DNA of 64,000 nucleotides from JBKBKN01 sp046294625 (GCA_046294625.1 JBKBKN010000005.1:62001-126000); one strand, 5' to 3'; counted from the stretch's first letter, positions 27,175 through 36,561 are shown. The notes: generated from the letters alone by a model not told the origin. Numbers and translations: made by a program.

Positions 27175-27205
27175 TTGCGTAGGTTCATCATTTTCGCTAC
27201 GTTTG
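27175..27205 (+). promoter_or_regulatory. Promoter of the subtilase gene, probably leaderless mRNA
   Basis: TTG at 27175-27177, a 20-base spacer, and TACGTTTG at 27198-27205, a full match to the Bacteroidota -7 consensus. The ATG at 27213 is only 7 bases past the element, so transcription should begin at or within a few bases of the start codon. Confidence 0.75.
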
Positions 27206-27212
27206 CTACAAT

Positions 27213-28814
27213 ATGAACGTACGAATTTTATTCATCGTTTCGATCTTGATTATTAGTCAGATTGAAAACATTATTGCACAATCGCATCCATCTAAATATC
27301 GTGTTTATTTTACCGACAAATCCGATGCAACATTTGATCCATATGCATATTTCGATCTTGCAGCTATTCAACGGAGACTCCAACAGAATATGCCATTATA
27401 TGACTACTATGACCTGCCGGTAAACGACGCTTATGTAGGTGTCTTAAAACAACATGATATACAAGTAAAATTGCTCAGTCGCTGGCTAAATGCGGCTATT
27501 GTGATTGCCGAAGAATCTCAAATCCATAAGATTGAATCTTTACCTTTTGTTGCCTATGTAGAAAAAGCGGAAAATATAAAAGTACATATCGCAGCACATG
27601 ACATTGATGATGAGCCGCTTGATGCGGGTCGTTTAAAAGTGACTGATCGCAAAATATTGAAGGATCAAACCGCACGGATGGATGCTGAAACTTTCTTAAA
27701 ATTAGGCCTGAAGGGACAAGGAATAAGAATTTGTGTGAGTGATGTCGGGTTTTCAGGCGCAGACAACCACCCTGCTTTCGAGCATTTGAGAAAAAACAAT
27801 AAAATTGTTGCTACAAAAGATTTTGTTGCAGGTGGTGAGAATGTGTATCGCGGAGGATGGCATGGCACTGCAGTGCTTTCTTGCATAGCTGGAATTATTG
27901 GTAATTCACCCGGTGGGCTTGCTCCGGAAGCGGAATTTCTATTAGCACGCACGGAATGGGGTAACAAAGAAATTTTTGCGGAAGAAGAAAATTGGGTGGC
28001 TGCCGCTGAATGGGCTGATCAAATGGGTGCACGAATCATCAATAGCTCTTTGGGCTACACCAACGACCGCTACTTCCAGCACGATATGAATGGCCGAAAA
28101 ACTTTTATCACTCGTGGGGCAAATATCGCAGCTAAAAAAGGGTTACTCATCATCAATGCAGCAGGAAATGAAGGCGCCGGAAAATGGAGAATAATAGGTG
28201 CACCAGCCGATGCCGATAGTGTTTTAAGTGTTGGTGGCGTTGTCCCTTTTGTGAATAAACAAATCAATTTTTCATCCTTTGGTCCCACCTGGGATTTACG
28301 AATGAAACCCAATGTTTCTGCTCAGGGAACAGCCATTGCTGCCGTAACCAAAGGTGTAAAAAGCGTGGATGGAACTTCTTTCGCAGCCCCATTGGTTACA
28401 GGCTTTGCTGCCTGCATCTGGCAGAAGTTTCCGGAGAAATCAAACATGGAAATTTTCAGTATGATTGAAAAATCGGGTCACCTCTACCCTTATTTCGACT
28501 ATGCTCATGGATTTGGAGTTCCCTCTGCCGGGAGAGCTCTGCAGATCGATACTTTAGCAAAAACGAAACCATTCAGCATTGAGCGCGATGACTCGAATGC
28601 TGACCTTGTGAAAGTTCTCATTCATGAAATAGATAGCACTAGTCAAAACCTGCTTTATTATCATATAGCCGATCACAGAAATGTTTTGCGAGAATATTAC
28701 CTGATGGATATAAAAGATAATTTGCAGCCGCTTGTATTGAAAGCATCTAGAACTAGAAAGCCGGCCATTTTGAGAGTACATTACAAGGGAGATACACAAG
28801 AGTTTAAATTCTGA
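27213..28814 (+). CDS. Secreted S8 (subtilisin-like) serine peptidase
   Basis: 533 residues with a signal peptide ending near IIAQ (residue ~23) and an inhibitor-like propeptide to ~150. The catalytic triad is Asp177 (ICVSDVGF), His217 (GWHGTAVLSCIAG) and Ser389 (DGTSFAAPLVTG), with the oxyanion Asn319 in INAAGNEG. After ~425 there is a 110-residue C-terminal domain without the usual type A or B sorting motifs, so it may stay periplasmic or use another route. It has its own strong promoter and is followed after 6 bases by the next gene. It is probably the first gene of the 27213-31484 run. Confidence 0.9.
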   Translation: MNVRILFIVSILIISQIENIIAQSHPSKYRVYFTDKSDATFDPYAYFDLAAIQRRLQQNMPLYDYYDLPVNDAYVGVLKQHDIQVKLLSRWLNAAIVIAEESQIHKIESLPFVAYVEKAENIKVHIAAHDIDDEPLDAGRLKVTDRKILKDQTARMDAETFLKLGLKGQGIRICVSDVGFSGADNHPAFEHLRKNNKIVATKDFVAGGENVYRGGWHGTAVLSCIAGIIGNSPGGLAPEAEFLLARTEWGNKEIFAEEENWVAAAEWADQMGARIINSSLGYTNDRYFQHDMNGRKTFITRGANIAAKKGLLIINAAGNEGAGKWRIIGAPADADSVLSVGGVVPFVNKQINFSSFGPTWDLRMKPNVSAQGTAIAAVTKGVKSVDGTSFAAPLVTGFAACIWQKFPEKSNMEIFSMIEKSGHLYPYFDYAHGFGVPSAGRALQIDTLAKTKPFSIERDDSNADLVKVLIHEIDSTSQNLLYYHIADHRNVLREYYLMDIKDNLQPLVLKASRTRKPAILRVHYKGDTQEFKF

Positions 28815-28820
28815 TTTAAC

Positions 28821-29525
28821 ATGACAAGATTCCGATTGATTTTTAGCCTTTTGCTAAGTGTGTATGGTTTCAGCACCACAGCTCAGGAATATTTATTAAG
28901 CATTGAACAAGCTGTGGATTCACTTGAGCCAAAACGAGGCAAGAATCGCGCACATTATACCCATCTTTACATCGGTTACGGCTTTATTCTAGGTCCTGCT
29001 GACGAAGGCGCTGCAACTGTTCTGGGCTCAAGCAGAGAATTCGTTTATGGAATGAGATACAAGCGAAAGCTTTCCAATGTATTTTCGGCAGGCTATGACC
29101 TGTTATATAAATTTCAGGCATACAGACTCGTGCAAGATAGTTCGAAGCGCATCCCTTCCCCCCTATTGAACGACCGGGAAAGAATGATCTTTCACCACGC
29201 TACGGCTATGCTGTATTTTAGGACCAATTTCAAAGCACTTCGCGGTGATAAATTGGGCAAATTCATTGACCTTGGCGCCTACGGAGATTATATATTCGCT
29301 CATGTTTTATTTCAAAAAAATGAATTGAACAACGGTGTGATTTCACGAAACCGAACTACACGACATGGCTACTTTAACCGAATTAACTATGGCGCCATAT
29401 TACGAGTGAGTGGTGACAGATTAAGCATTTACGGCGCTTACCGACTGTCTGATATTTTTTATCCGTCATTAGAAATGCCGGAAATGTCGCGTTTAACCAT
29501 TGGTATCCAACTCAATATTAATTAG
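28821..29525 (+). CDS. Predicted outer-membrane protein, unknown family
   Basis: 234 residues with a signal peptide ending near FSTTAQ (residue ~22). I do not recognise the family. The mature protein has alternating strands rich in Tyr, Phe and Arg (HYTHLYIGYGFILGPADEG, FVYGMRYKRKLSNVFSAGYD, MLYFRTNF, NYGAILRVSGDRLSIYGAYR) and ends in a strand with hydrophobic residues at alternate positions (LTIGIQLNIN), as expected for a small beta-barrel. It sits 6 bases after the subtilase gene, so the two are surely co-transcribed. Confidence 0.65.
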   Translation: MTRFRLIFSLLLSVYGFSTTAQEYLLSIEQAVDSLEPKRGKNRAHYTHLYIGYGFILGPADEGAATVLGSSREFVYGMRYKRKLSNVFSAGYDLLYKFQAYRLVQDSSKRIPSPLLNDRERMIFHHATAMLYFRTNFKALRGDKLGKFIDLGAYGDYIFAHVLFQKNELNNGVISRNRTTRHGYFNRINYGAILRVSGDRLSIYGAYRLSDIFYPSLEMPEMSRLTIGIQLNIN

Positions 29526-29533
29526 CCTTAAAA

Positions 29534-30346
29534 ATGAGTATCGAAGATTTTTTTGAGTTGTTTTTAGAAGAGCTAAAGGTCAATACCAGTCTGCAATATT
29601 ATTATCTATATCATCAGAATCCGGAAAAGTTCCATTTTCGAAAGGCATACTTTATTCAACGTTTGCAATACATTGCAGACCATATAAACAAGGATTCGGG
29701 GCGAATTTGGGACTGTGGATGTGGTTTCGGGACCACGGGAATATTTCTTGCCTTAAATGGCATTAAAACTCACGGTACCACGCTTGAGCATTATATCAAA
29801 GAGATTCCGGCTCGTTTAGCTTACTATTCAAAACATGGCGATGTGAGCGGGTTTACTTATTCTTATGAAGATTTATTTACACAAGCTCCCAAAGCTTCAT
29901 CATACGATACTATTATCATTCAAGACACTTTGCATCATCTAGAGCCTATCAACGAAGCTTTGACAATATTAAACAATTGTCTTACGCATGGTGGCCGTAT
30001 GATAGTAGTAGAAGAAAACGGCAGCAATGTAATTCAGCAGGCCAAGCTTTTCAAATATCGGGGCAATAAGCGAGTAATTGAAATTTACGACGAAACGCTA
30101 AAAAGAAAAATCCTTTTGGGAAACGAAAACATCCGCAGTTTGAAAAGTTGGGAAAAGTTGTTTTCACAAAATGGTTTCTCCATTGAGCAAGATTCTATTC
30201 ACTATATACGCTATTATTTGCTCAAAAAATTCACTTCCGATAATCTATATCAACTCATTGATAAAGAGCAAGATATATGGAAAAAATCGAGATTTCGCCG
30301 AAACTACTTTTTCTTCGGCCTAAACTTCATAGCGCTAAAAAATTAA
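29534..30346 (+). CDS. Class I SAM-dependent methyltransferase
   Basis: 270 residues. Motif I is IWDCGCGFGTTGIFLALNG (residues ~57-75), the SAM-binding glycine loop, followed by the acidic residue in THGTTLE. The post-motif DTIIIQDTLHHLEPINEAL is motif IV with the HHL typical of methyltransferase type 11/12. The N-terminal 40 residues are helical and aromatic. No transmembrane segment. It sits between an outer-membrane protein and a glycosyltransferase (1 base apart from the latter), so methylation of a glycan or glycolipid intermediate is plausible but inferred. 8 bases from the upstream gene. Confidence 0.85.
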   Translation: MSIEDFFELFLEELKVNTSLQYYYLYHQNPEKFHFRKAYFIQRLQYIADHINKDSGRIWDCGCGFGTTGIFLALNGIKTHGTTLEHYIKEIPARLAYYSKHGDVSGFTYSYEDLFTQAPKASSYDTIIIQDTLHHLEPINEALTILNNCLTHGGRMIVVEENGSNVIQQAKLFKYRGNKRVIEIYDETLKRKILLGNENIRSLKSWEKLFSQNGFSIEQDSIHYIRYYLLKKFTSDNLYQLIDKEQDIWKKSRFRRNYFFFGLNFIALKN

Positions 30347-30347
30347 A

Positions 30348-31484
30348 GTGAAAATAGCCGTTAACACAAGATTGCTGCTCAAAGATAAGCTTGAAGGAAT
30401 CGGTTGGTTCACCTATGAAACTTTTAAACGTATCACGCAGGCTCATCCCGAGCATGAGTTTATTTTCATTTTCGATCGGGAATATGATAAAAGTTTCGTT
30501 TTTTCAAATAACGTGAAACCTGTTGTGGCCTTCCCCCCTGCTCGACATCCTTTACTTTGGTACTTATTTTTTGACTGGGCCATTCCACATATTCTGAAAA
30601 AAGAAAAGGCCGATCTATTCATTTCTCCTGAAGGATATATGTCTTTACGCACATCTGTTCCATCATTTGCCGTAATTCATGATCTTAATTTTGAGCATCA
30701 TCCTGAATACTTGCCCAAAATTAATCAGTGGTATTATCAATACTTTTTTCATCGTTTTGCCAAAAAAGCAAATAGGATAGCCACAGTTTCTGAGTTTACT
30801 AAGAAAGATATTCAATCCTGCTATGGCATTGAAGCCGATAAAATAGATGTGGTGTATAACGGAGCCAATACACGCTACACAGCCATTAGTCAGGATGAGA
30901 TCGACAAGGTGCGAAAGCAGTTTACTGATGGCAAGCCCTATTTCTTGTTCATTGGTCTGTTGCACCCCAGAAAAAACATAACTCGACTTATACAGGCTTT
31001 TGATTGCTATCGAAATGAGCATCTTTCTGATGTTAAACTCATCATCGTTGGAGAGAAAAAGTGGTGGACAGAAGATATGCGAAAAGCCTATGAATCTTCA
31101 GTATTTAAAGATGATATCCTACTCATGGGAAGGCAAAATCCGAAAACATTGAGCAAACTTTTGCCTTCAGCTTTAGCACTTACCTATGTACCTATATTTG
31201 AAGGTTTTGGCATTCCTATATTGGAAGCTTTTAGTTGCGATTTACCAGTGATAACTTCCAACACCACATCCATGCCCGAAGTAGGTGCTGATGCCGTAGA
31301 ATTGGTCAATCCATTCGATATTCAATCTATTGCACAGGCCATGCAAAAAGTGGCTTCGAATGAGCAACTCCGGCAGGAAATGATTATAAAAGGCAGGAAA
31401 CGTCGCCAAGATTTTTCATGGTATCGGACAGCTGATCTGCTTTGGCTATCTATAGAAAAAATGATGAAAGAAATAAAAAGCTAA
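30348..31484 (+). CDS. Glycosyltransferase family 4 (GT-B) protein
   Basis: 378 residues from a GTG start, one base after the methyltransferase stop. The N-terminal acceptor domain has KIAVNTRLLLKDKLEGIGWFT and the donor domain has PYFLFIGLLHPRKNITRLIQA. The nucleotide-sugar motif is VPIFEGFGIPILEAF (E-x7-E), with SNTTSMPEVGADA after it. These are the marks of GT4 enzymes such as mannosyl- or glucosyltransferases of surface polysaccharide synthesis. It acts at the cytoplasmic face. The sugar cannot be read from sequence. The last 4 bases overlap the converging lpxH gene. Confidence 0.9.
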   Translation: MKIAVNTRLLLKDKLEGIGWFTYETFKRITQAHPEHEFIFIFDREYDKSFVFSNNVKPVVAFPPARHPLLWYLFFDWAIPHILKKEKADLFISPEGYMSLRTSVPSFAVIHDLNFEHHPEYLPKINQWYYQYFFHRFAKKANRIATVSEFTKKDIQSCYGIEADKIDVVYNGANTRYTAISQDEIDKVRKQFTDGKPYFLFIGLLHPRKNITRLIQAFDCYRNEHLSDVKLIIVGEKKWWTEDMRKAYESSVFKDDILLMGRQNPKTLSKLLPSALALTYVPIFEGFGIPILEAFSCDLPVITSNTTSMPEVGADAVELVNPFDIQSIAQAMQKVASNEQLRQEMIIKGRKRRQDFSWYRTADLLWLSIEKMMKEIKS

Positions 31485-32254
31485 AGCGGATCTTTTTCAA
31501 AATATCGGACTTCAAACGATCCGTTTTCCAACACACCGTAAGAACAATGGTGCAACCATTCTCCCAGATTGATATATCGTGCATGCTCAGCTACCTGCAT
31601 ATCTAAGGGCAAATGGCGGTGACCAAAAACAAAATAGTCCACATCGGGCATTTTTTTTGCCTTTTCTCTTGAATAGAGATAAAGCCATTCATTATCTTCC
31701 CCTAAAAATTGCTCCACAGGTGGATTGGCTTTTCTACTCCTCCCCGACCAAAAATTGGCCAGTCGCATACCAACATCGGGATGAATCCAGCGAAATAACC
31801 ATTGGCAAAACGGATTGCTAAACACCTTTTTGATGAATTTATAGCCAATATCGCCGGGGCCTAATCCATCACCATGCCCGATGAAAAGCGTTTTACCCTG
31901 ATGTTTTACTTTGATCGGCTGCTTGTGAACGGGTATTTTGAGTTCCTCTGGGAAATAATCAAACAACCACATATCATGATTTCCGGAGAAAACTTGAATG
32001 GCAATCCCTGCATCGCTCAACTCGGCAAGCTTCCCAAGTAAACGAACGAAGTGTTTGGGTACTACGGTATGATACTCAAACCAGAAATCAAAGATATCTC
32101 CTACAAGGTAAATGACTTCCGCATCTTTGCTAACCAAATCAAGCCAGCGAATTAGCTTTTTCTCTCGCTCAAGACTTTTCTCATAGCTTGGTACACCCAA
32201 ATGAAAATCTGAAGCGAAATATACCTTTTTGCTACCGTATTCATTGGCTGCCAT
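31481..32254 (-). CDS. lpxH: UDP-2,3-diacylglucosamine diphosphatase
   Basis: 257 residues of the calcineurin-like metallophosphoesterase fold. The five metal motifs are in order: ASDFHLG (Asp16, His18), GDIFDFW, GNHDMW, GHGDGLGP and GHRHLPL. In the lipid A pathway LpxH hydrolyses UDP-2,3-diacylglucosamine to lipid X. The Bacteroidota variant is well known to lack close similarity to E. coli LpxH outside these motifs. It lies 49 bases downstream of purC, so it is probably in the phoH-purC-lpxH unit. An LpxG-type or general UDP-sugar hydrolase is a less likely alternative. Confidence 0.88.
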   Translation of the reverse strand: MAANEYGSKKVYFASDFHLGVPSYEKSLEREKKLIRWLDLVSKDAEVIYLVGDIFDFWFEYHTVVPKHFVRLLGKLAELSDAGIAIQVFSGNHDMWLFDYFPEELKIPVHKQPIKVKHQGKTLFIGHGDGLGPGDIGYKFIKKVFSNPFCQWLFRWIHPDVGMRLANFWSGRSRKANPPVEQFLGEDNEWLYLYSREKAKKMPDVDYFVFGHRHLPLDMQVAEHARYINLGEWLHHCSYGVLENGSFEVRYFEKDPL

Positions 32255-32303
32255 AGCACTAACAGATGGTTGACTGATGATTGAAATTCATTTTTAGTTT
32301 TGA

Positions 32304-33281
32304 TTAAATAATCGAAAGTCTGCTTAGTGCTTGTTTTATGTTTTCTTCAATGCGACTTTCTGCATTTGTGTAATCCTGATATTGAAAACTTTGCCCTGTG
32401 AGCAGTTCGTAGATTTCGACATAACGTTTCGAAACACTTACTACAAAATCATCATCCATCACCGGCACAAGCTGTCCGGGCTTACCCATGAAATCATGAT
32501 CGATGAGCCATTGGCGCACAAACTCTTTGCTCAACTGTTTTTGAGCTTCTCCCCTAACTTGACGCTCTTCATATCCATCGAGATAAAAGTATCTTGAAGA
32601 GTCAGGAGTATGCACTTCATCAATGAGCAGCACCTGATCATTGTATTTGCCAAACTCATATTTGGTATCGACCAAAATCAAACCACGCTCAGCAGCCATT
32701 TTTGTGCCTATTTCAAATAGCTTAAGACTGTAGGCTTCCATGACTTGGTAGTCCTGCTCTGCAACGATTCCCTGCGCTATAATTTGTTCTCTGCTTATGT
32801 CTTCATCATGCCCTTCGTCGGCTTTGGTGCTTGGGGTAATAATGGGATGCGGCAATCGATCATTCTCTTTCAATCCTTCCGGCAAAGTAACCCCACACAA
32901 CATTCGTTTTCCGGCTTTATATTCACGCCAGGCATGTCCTGCAAGATAGCCCCTAACGACCATTTCCACTTTGAGTGGTTCACATTTGTAGCCTATGGCC
33001 ACATTGGGATCGGGCACATCAATAAGCCAATTCGGAACTTCGTGAGCTGTGGCGCGAAGAAAATGCGCAGCCACCTGATTAAGCACTTGACCTTTGAACG
33101 GTATGCCACGTGGCATTACTACATCAAATGCAGAAATGCGATCGCTTGCTACCATCAAGAGATGTGTATCATTTATTGAATACACATCGCGTACTTTTCC
33201 TTTGTAATAACCTATCTGGCCGGGAAATTTAAAGCTCATCCCCAATAAGCTATTCGCTGCTACTATTTTGTTTGTAAGCAT
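32304..33281 (-). CDS. purC: Phosphoribosylaminoimidazolesuccinocarboxamide synthase
   Basis: 325 residues. It joins aspartate to CAIR with ATP in purine synthesis. Visible motifs: YYKGKVRDVYSIND, VASDRISAFDVVMP, RCEP-like KCEPLKVEMVVRGYLAGHAW, STKADEGHDEDIS, LILVDTKYEFGK and LIDEVHTPDSSRY. The start is uncertain. ATG 33281 overlaps phoH by 32 bases; ATG 33239 would give MSFKFPGQIGYYKGK, which leaves only 5 residues before PGQ where many relatives have more. The overlap with phoH indicates translational coupling. Confidence 0.95.
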   Translation of the reverse strand: MLTNKIVAANSLLGMSFKFPGQIGYYKGKVRDVYSINDTHLLMVASDRISAFDVVMPRGIPFKGQVLNQVAAHFLRATAHEVPNWLIDVPDPNVAIGYKCEPLKVEMVVRGYLAGHAWREYKAGKRMLCGVTLPEGLKENDRLPHPIITPSTKADEGHDEDISREQIIAQGIVAEQDYQVMEAYSLKLFEIGTKMAAERGLILVDTKYEFGKYNDQVLLIDEVHTPDSSRYFYLDGYEERQVRGEAQKQLSKEFVRQWLIDHDFMGKPGQLVPVMDDDFVVSVSKRYVEIYELLTGQSFQYQDYTNAESRIEENIKQALSRLSII

Positions 33282-34206
33282 GTATAATTCTGGTTACTAA
33301 TCGATGACGAATTACATCCTTTTCATCGAGATGAATAAAATCTATTCCTTCAATATTTATTAAATATTTCACTGCCTGCTTCAGACCTGAAGGCTGTTTG
33401 GGCGGTAAGTCTATTTGAGTAAGGTCGCCTGTAATTACAAATTTTGCTGATCGCCCCATACGGGTGAGAAACATTTTCAATTGGCTTTCAGTGGCATTCT
33501 GAGCTTCGTCAAGAATCACGAAGGCGTTGTCGAGCGTACGCCCACGCATGAATGCCAAAGGCGCTATCTGAATGATTCCTGTTTCCATATATTGCGCCAA
33601 TTTCTCTGCAGGCAGCATATCGCGCAGTGCATCGTACAAAGGCTGTAAATAAGGATCCAATTTTTCTTTAAGATCGCCGGGCAGAAAACCTAAATTTTCT
33701 CCGGCTTCCACTGCGGGTCTTGTGAGGATAATTCTGCGCACCTCTTTGTTTTTCAAAGCACGAACAGCTAATGCCACAGCGGTGTAAGTCTTACCTGTTC
33801 CGGCCGGGCCGATAGCGAAAATCATATCATGCTCACGCGAACTGAGTACAATTTTTTTCTGATTAGGCGTGCGTGCTTTTACTACCAATCCATTGTTCCC
33901 ATAAACAATTATATCAGAGCTGTCATCTTTACTGATCTGCGCGTGTTGATCCTCACTTTTTTCCATCACAAGCTGCACTTGTTGATCATCGAGCGAACCA
34001 AATCTATTATAATAGTCAATGAGTTGCCTGAGTTTTCGCTCAAAAATATCCAAACGTCCTTCATCGCCTTTTAGCTTGAGTTCTGTACCTCTAGCAACTA
34101 TAATCAGATCGGTAAACATAGATTTGATGCGCTCTAGGTTAGCATCTGAAACTCCATAAAATGATACAGGATCTTTAATAGGTAATGTTAAAATTCGCTC
34201 TGTCAA
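33250..34206 (-). CDS. PhoH family ATPase
   Basis: 318 residues. Walker A is GPAGTGKT at 133-140 and Walker B is FVILDEAQN near 230. The N-terminal ~100 residues form a KH-like domain, and RGRTLDNAFVILDEAQNAT is the PhoH signature. Members are cytoplasmic ATPases linked to RNA metabolism and ribosome-related processes in other bacteria. First gene of the phoH-purC-lpxH run; the functional reason for the grouping is not clear. It is divergent from the SAM hydroxide gene across a 101-base spacer. Confidence 0.93.
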   Translation of the reverse strand: MTERILTLPIKDPVSFYGVSDANLERIKSMFTDLIIVARGTELKLKGDEGRLDIFERKLRQLIDYYNRFGSLDDQQVQLVMEKSEDQHAQISKDDSSDIIVYGNNGLVVKARTPNQKKIVLSSREHDMIFAIGPAGTGKTYTAVALAVRALKNKEVRRIILTRPAVEAGENLGFLPGDLKEKLDPYLQPLYDALRDMLPAEKLAQYMETGIIQIAPLAFMRGRTLDNAFVILDEAQNATESQLKMFLTRMGRSAKFVITGDLTQIDLPPKQPSGLKQAVKYLINIEGIDFIHLDEKDVIRHRLVTRIIHAYKQNSSSE

Positions 34207-34307
34207 TATCTTTAGAAATTACGGTGAATTAGTGTTTTGATTTCACTCACAAATGAATGAATTTTGGGGCAATAAATCAGCAAAGATTTTCCGAAAATTT
34301 CTGAAAC

Positions 34308-35082
34308 ATGCCCATTATCACCCTGACTACTGACTTAGGATTAACTGATTATTACATTGCGGCCGTAAAAGGCACTCTGTATAGTCTGATTCCGGATGTT
34401 CAAATTGTGGATATTTCGCATCAAATCCCAAAGCATGATTTAATGAAGGCTGCATTTAACTTAAAATATGCTTTTCAAGATTTTCCGAAAGGTACGATCC
34501 ACATTTTATCTGTGAACAGCATTGAAACTGAGCAATACGGGCATGTAATTTTTGAATATAAGGGACATTATTTCATTGGAGCAGACAATGGTGTTTTTTC
34601 AATAATATTAGACGAAGATCCCAAACAAGTGTTTCAATTAAAAAAAGAAAAATCAGATTTTATCAGCACTTTTCCGACAAAGGAAGTTTTTTCGAAAGCT
34701 GCAGCACATGTTGCCAAAGGTGGAAAATTAGATAAAATTGGGTTTAAAATTGATGGATTGCGAAAAGCTTTGCTTCCGGCAGCAACAGTAAGTGATGATT
34801 ACATTCGTGGNNNNNNNNNNTGATGATTATGGCAACCTGATTACCAATATATCCAAAGAAATGTTTGAATCCATAGGTCTAAATAGAAAATTTGGGGTTT
34901 ATATGAGAAACCGCAGTCAGGGGCTTAATAGGATTCTCTCTCAATATGAAGAAGTGGGCGATGGAGATGCTCTGGTGTTTTTTAATTCAAATAATCTTCT
35001 GGAAATTGCCATCAATAAAGGAAATGCTGCTAAGCTAATGGGCATGAAGCCCAACGAAACCGTTAGAATAGAATTTGAATGA
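34308..35082 (+). CDS. SAM hydroxide adenosyltransferase (DUF62), interrupted by N gap
   Basis: Two pieces of one gene around 10 N (34811-34820). The first opens MPIITLTTDLGLTDYYIAAVKGTL, the SAM-binding loop of the DUF62 family with the metal-free Asp. The second opens DDYGNLITNISK, the C-terminal domain motif of the same family. Family relatives hydrolyse SAM to adenosine and methionine with hydroxide. With 10 N the frames do not join; a gap whose length is a multiple of three is needed, so this is an assembly artefact and not a frameshift. Expected length is ~258 residues. The end overlaps the next start by 4 bases (ATGA). Confidence 0.9.
34811..34820. other. Assembly gap (10 N) inside the DUF62 gene
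   Basis: A ten-base run of N of arbitrary length. The 9-mer TGATGATTA occurs just before (34794-34802) and just after (34821-34829) the run, so a short repeat may have broken the assembly. Confidence 0.97.
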
Positions 35083-35375
35083 TTACCCGAATAGTTAAAA
35101 TGACCTTCAACCCAGGTTTTGAAGAGAAGTTTCTTAAAATATTTGAAGAGTCAAGTGAAAAGATCAGGAGTTTCGACGGATGTCAAGGGCTGATTCTATA
35201 CAGAGATCGAAATCAGCCTAACATGTTTTTCACCTATAGTCTTTGGGACAGCACTGAGTCGCTCGATGCCTATAGAGATAGTCTGCTTTTCAAGACAACC
35301 TGGGCAGCTACCAAAGTTCTTTTTGCCGACAAACCACAAGCTTGGTCTTTGGATGGAGTCAAGGCTTTGCTTTAA
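35079..35375 (+). CDS. ABM-domain monooxygenase-like protein
   Basis: 98 residues, a single antibiotic-biosynthesis-monooxygenase domain. The recognisable parts are ITRIVKMTFNPGFEEKFLKI at the start, EGCQG-like FDGCQGLILYRDRNQPN in the middle and the strand TYSLWDSTESLDAYRDS. ABM proteins are small ferredoxin-like dimers, some acting as quinol or haem monooxygenases and many uncharacterised. It overlaps the SAM hydroxide gene by 4 bases, so the two are translationally coupled; no shared pathway is known to me. A terminator hairpin lies downstream. Confidence 0.85.
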   Translation: MITRIVKMTFNPGFEEKFLKIFEESSEKIRSFDGCQGLILYRDRNQPNMFFTYSLWDSTESLDAYRDSLLFKTTWAATKVLFADKPQAWSLDGVKALL

Positions 35376-35439
35376 AATCCTGATTTACCAATTCTATTGG
35401 CAGGGAAAAAAGCAACACTAAACGCAAATACAAAAAACA

Positions 35440-35478
35440 GAAATACCGATAGTGATTCCACTTTCGGCATTTCGTTTT
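35440..35478. terminator. Bidirectional terminator between convergent genes
   Basis: A 15-bp stem with two mismatches (35440-35454 with 35459-35473) and loop ATTC is flanked by A-rich sequence on the left and GTTTT on the right. It sits between the converging ABM-domain gene and floA, so it can serve both. Confidence 0.7.
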
Positions 35479-35492
35479 GAAGATTATCTTCC

Positions 35493-36473
35493 TTACTTCT
35501 GTCCTTTGTTCGAACCGCTTGGTCTTGCGATAGACTCGCGCATGTCCGTATCAGCTTGAATATTTTGTATTTTATAGTAGTCCATAATACCCAGATTTCC
35601 GCTTCTAAAGGCTTCTGCGATGGCCAATGGAATTTCCGCTTCTGCTTCGATCACCTTTGCTCTTGCTTCTTGTGCCTTAGCTTTCATTTCCTGCTCCTGA
35701 GCTACAGCCATTGCTCTACGCTCTTCGGCTTTGGCTTGCGCAATGTTTTTATCTGCATTGGCTTGATCCATCTGCAGTTCCGCTCCAATATTTTTTCCAA
35801 CATCAATATCGGCAATGTCAATCGAAAGAATTTCGTATGCAGTGCCTGAATCTAGTCCTTTTGAAAGCACTACTTTTGAAATAGAGTCCGGATTTTCGAG
35901 CACCGCTTTGTGCGAGTTAGCAGAACCAATTGATGTTACAATTCCTTCACCAACTCTTGCAAGTATAGTCTCCTCTCCTGCACCACCAACCAGCTGGCGA
36001 ATGTTTGCCCTAACCGTAACTCGAGCTTTGGCAATTAATTGAATACCATCCGAAGCAACCGCTGCTACCGGAGGTGTATTAATTACTTTTGGATTAACGG
36101 ACATTTGAACGGCTTCGAACACATCGCGGCCGGCAAGGTCAATAGCTGTGGCAGATTTGAAATCAAGTGCAATATTGGCTTTGTCTGCAGATATGAGTGC
36201 ATTTACTACAGATTGCACATGGCCTCCTGCCAGAAAGTGCGCTTCCAGCTCATCGCGCGTGAGTGATAAGCCAGCTTTGGTAGAACTAATCATCGCATTC
36301 ACAATGACTGCTGGCGGCACTTTTCGCCAGCGCATGAAAATTAGCTGAACAAGTGAAATCCTAACTCCGGAAAGCAAGGCTGAAAACCATAGCCCAACCG
36401 GGATAAAATAAAATAAAACATACAAGCCTACAATGGCAATGACTATGCCAATAACAAGTACTCCAATTTCCAT
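35493..36473 (-). CDS. floA: Flotillin-like protein FloA
   Basis: 326 residues. A hydrophobic hairpin at ~5-50 (GVLVIGIVIAIVGLYVLFYF, then GLWFSALLSGVRISLVQLIF) anchors the protein from the cytoplasmic side. The band-7/flotillin domain follows with VPPAVIVNAMISSTKAGL and RVTVRANIRQLVGGAGEETI. The C-terminal third is an Ala/Glu/Lys-rich coiled coil (AQAKAEERRAMAVAQEQEM and on), followed by a short tail. Flotillins assemble in membrane microdomains. The unusual N-terminal hairpin and length match FloA of Bacillus. It starts 88 bases after the unknown exported gene. Confidence 0.93.
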   Translation of the reverse strand: MEIGVLVIGIVIAIVGLYVLFYFIPVGLWFSALLSGVRISLVQLIFMRWRKVPPAVIVNAMISSTKAGLSLTRDELEAHFLAGGHVQSVVNALISADKANIALDFKSATAIDLAGRDVFEAVQMSVNPKVINTPPVAAVASDGIQLIAKARVTVRANIRQLVGGAGEETILARVGEGIVTSIGSANSHKAVLENPDSISKVVLSKGLDSGTAYEILSIDIADIDVGKNIGAELQMDQANADKNIAQAKAEERRAMAVAQEQEMKAKAQEARAKVIEAEAEIPLAIAEAFRSGNLGIMDYYKIQNIQADTDMRESIARPSGSNKGQK

Positions 36474-36561
36474 ATTTCTTTAGGGTTTTTAATTTGGTCG
36501 AAAGATAAGCACGAAAAAATCAATAATGCCTTGCGTGTAAAAAATAAAAAATGCTAAAAAA

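Noticed and set aside
34308..35082. A real frameshift in the SAM hydroxide adenosyltransferase gene
   Set aside because: The break coincides with the 10-N run, whose length is arbitrary.
35510..35530. tRNA T-arm-like GTTCGAACC
   Set aside because: It lies in the coding sequence of floA and has no matching acceptor or anticodon arms.
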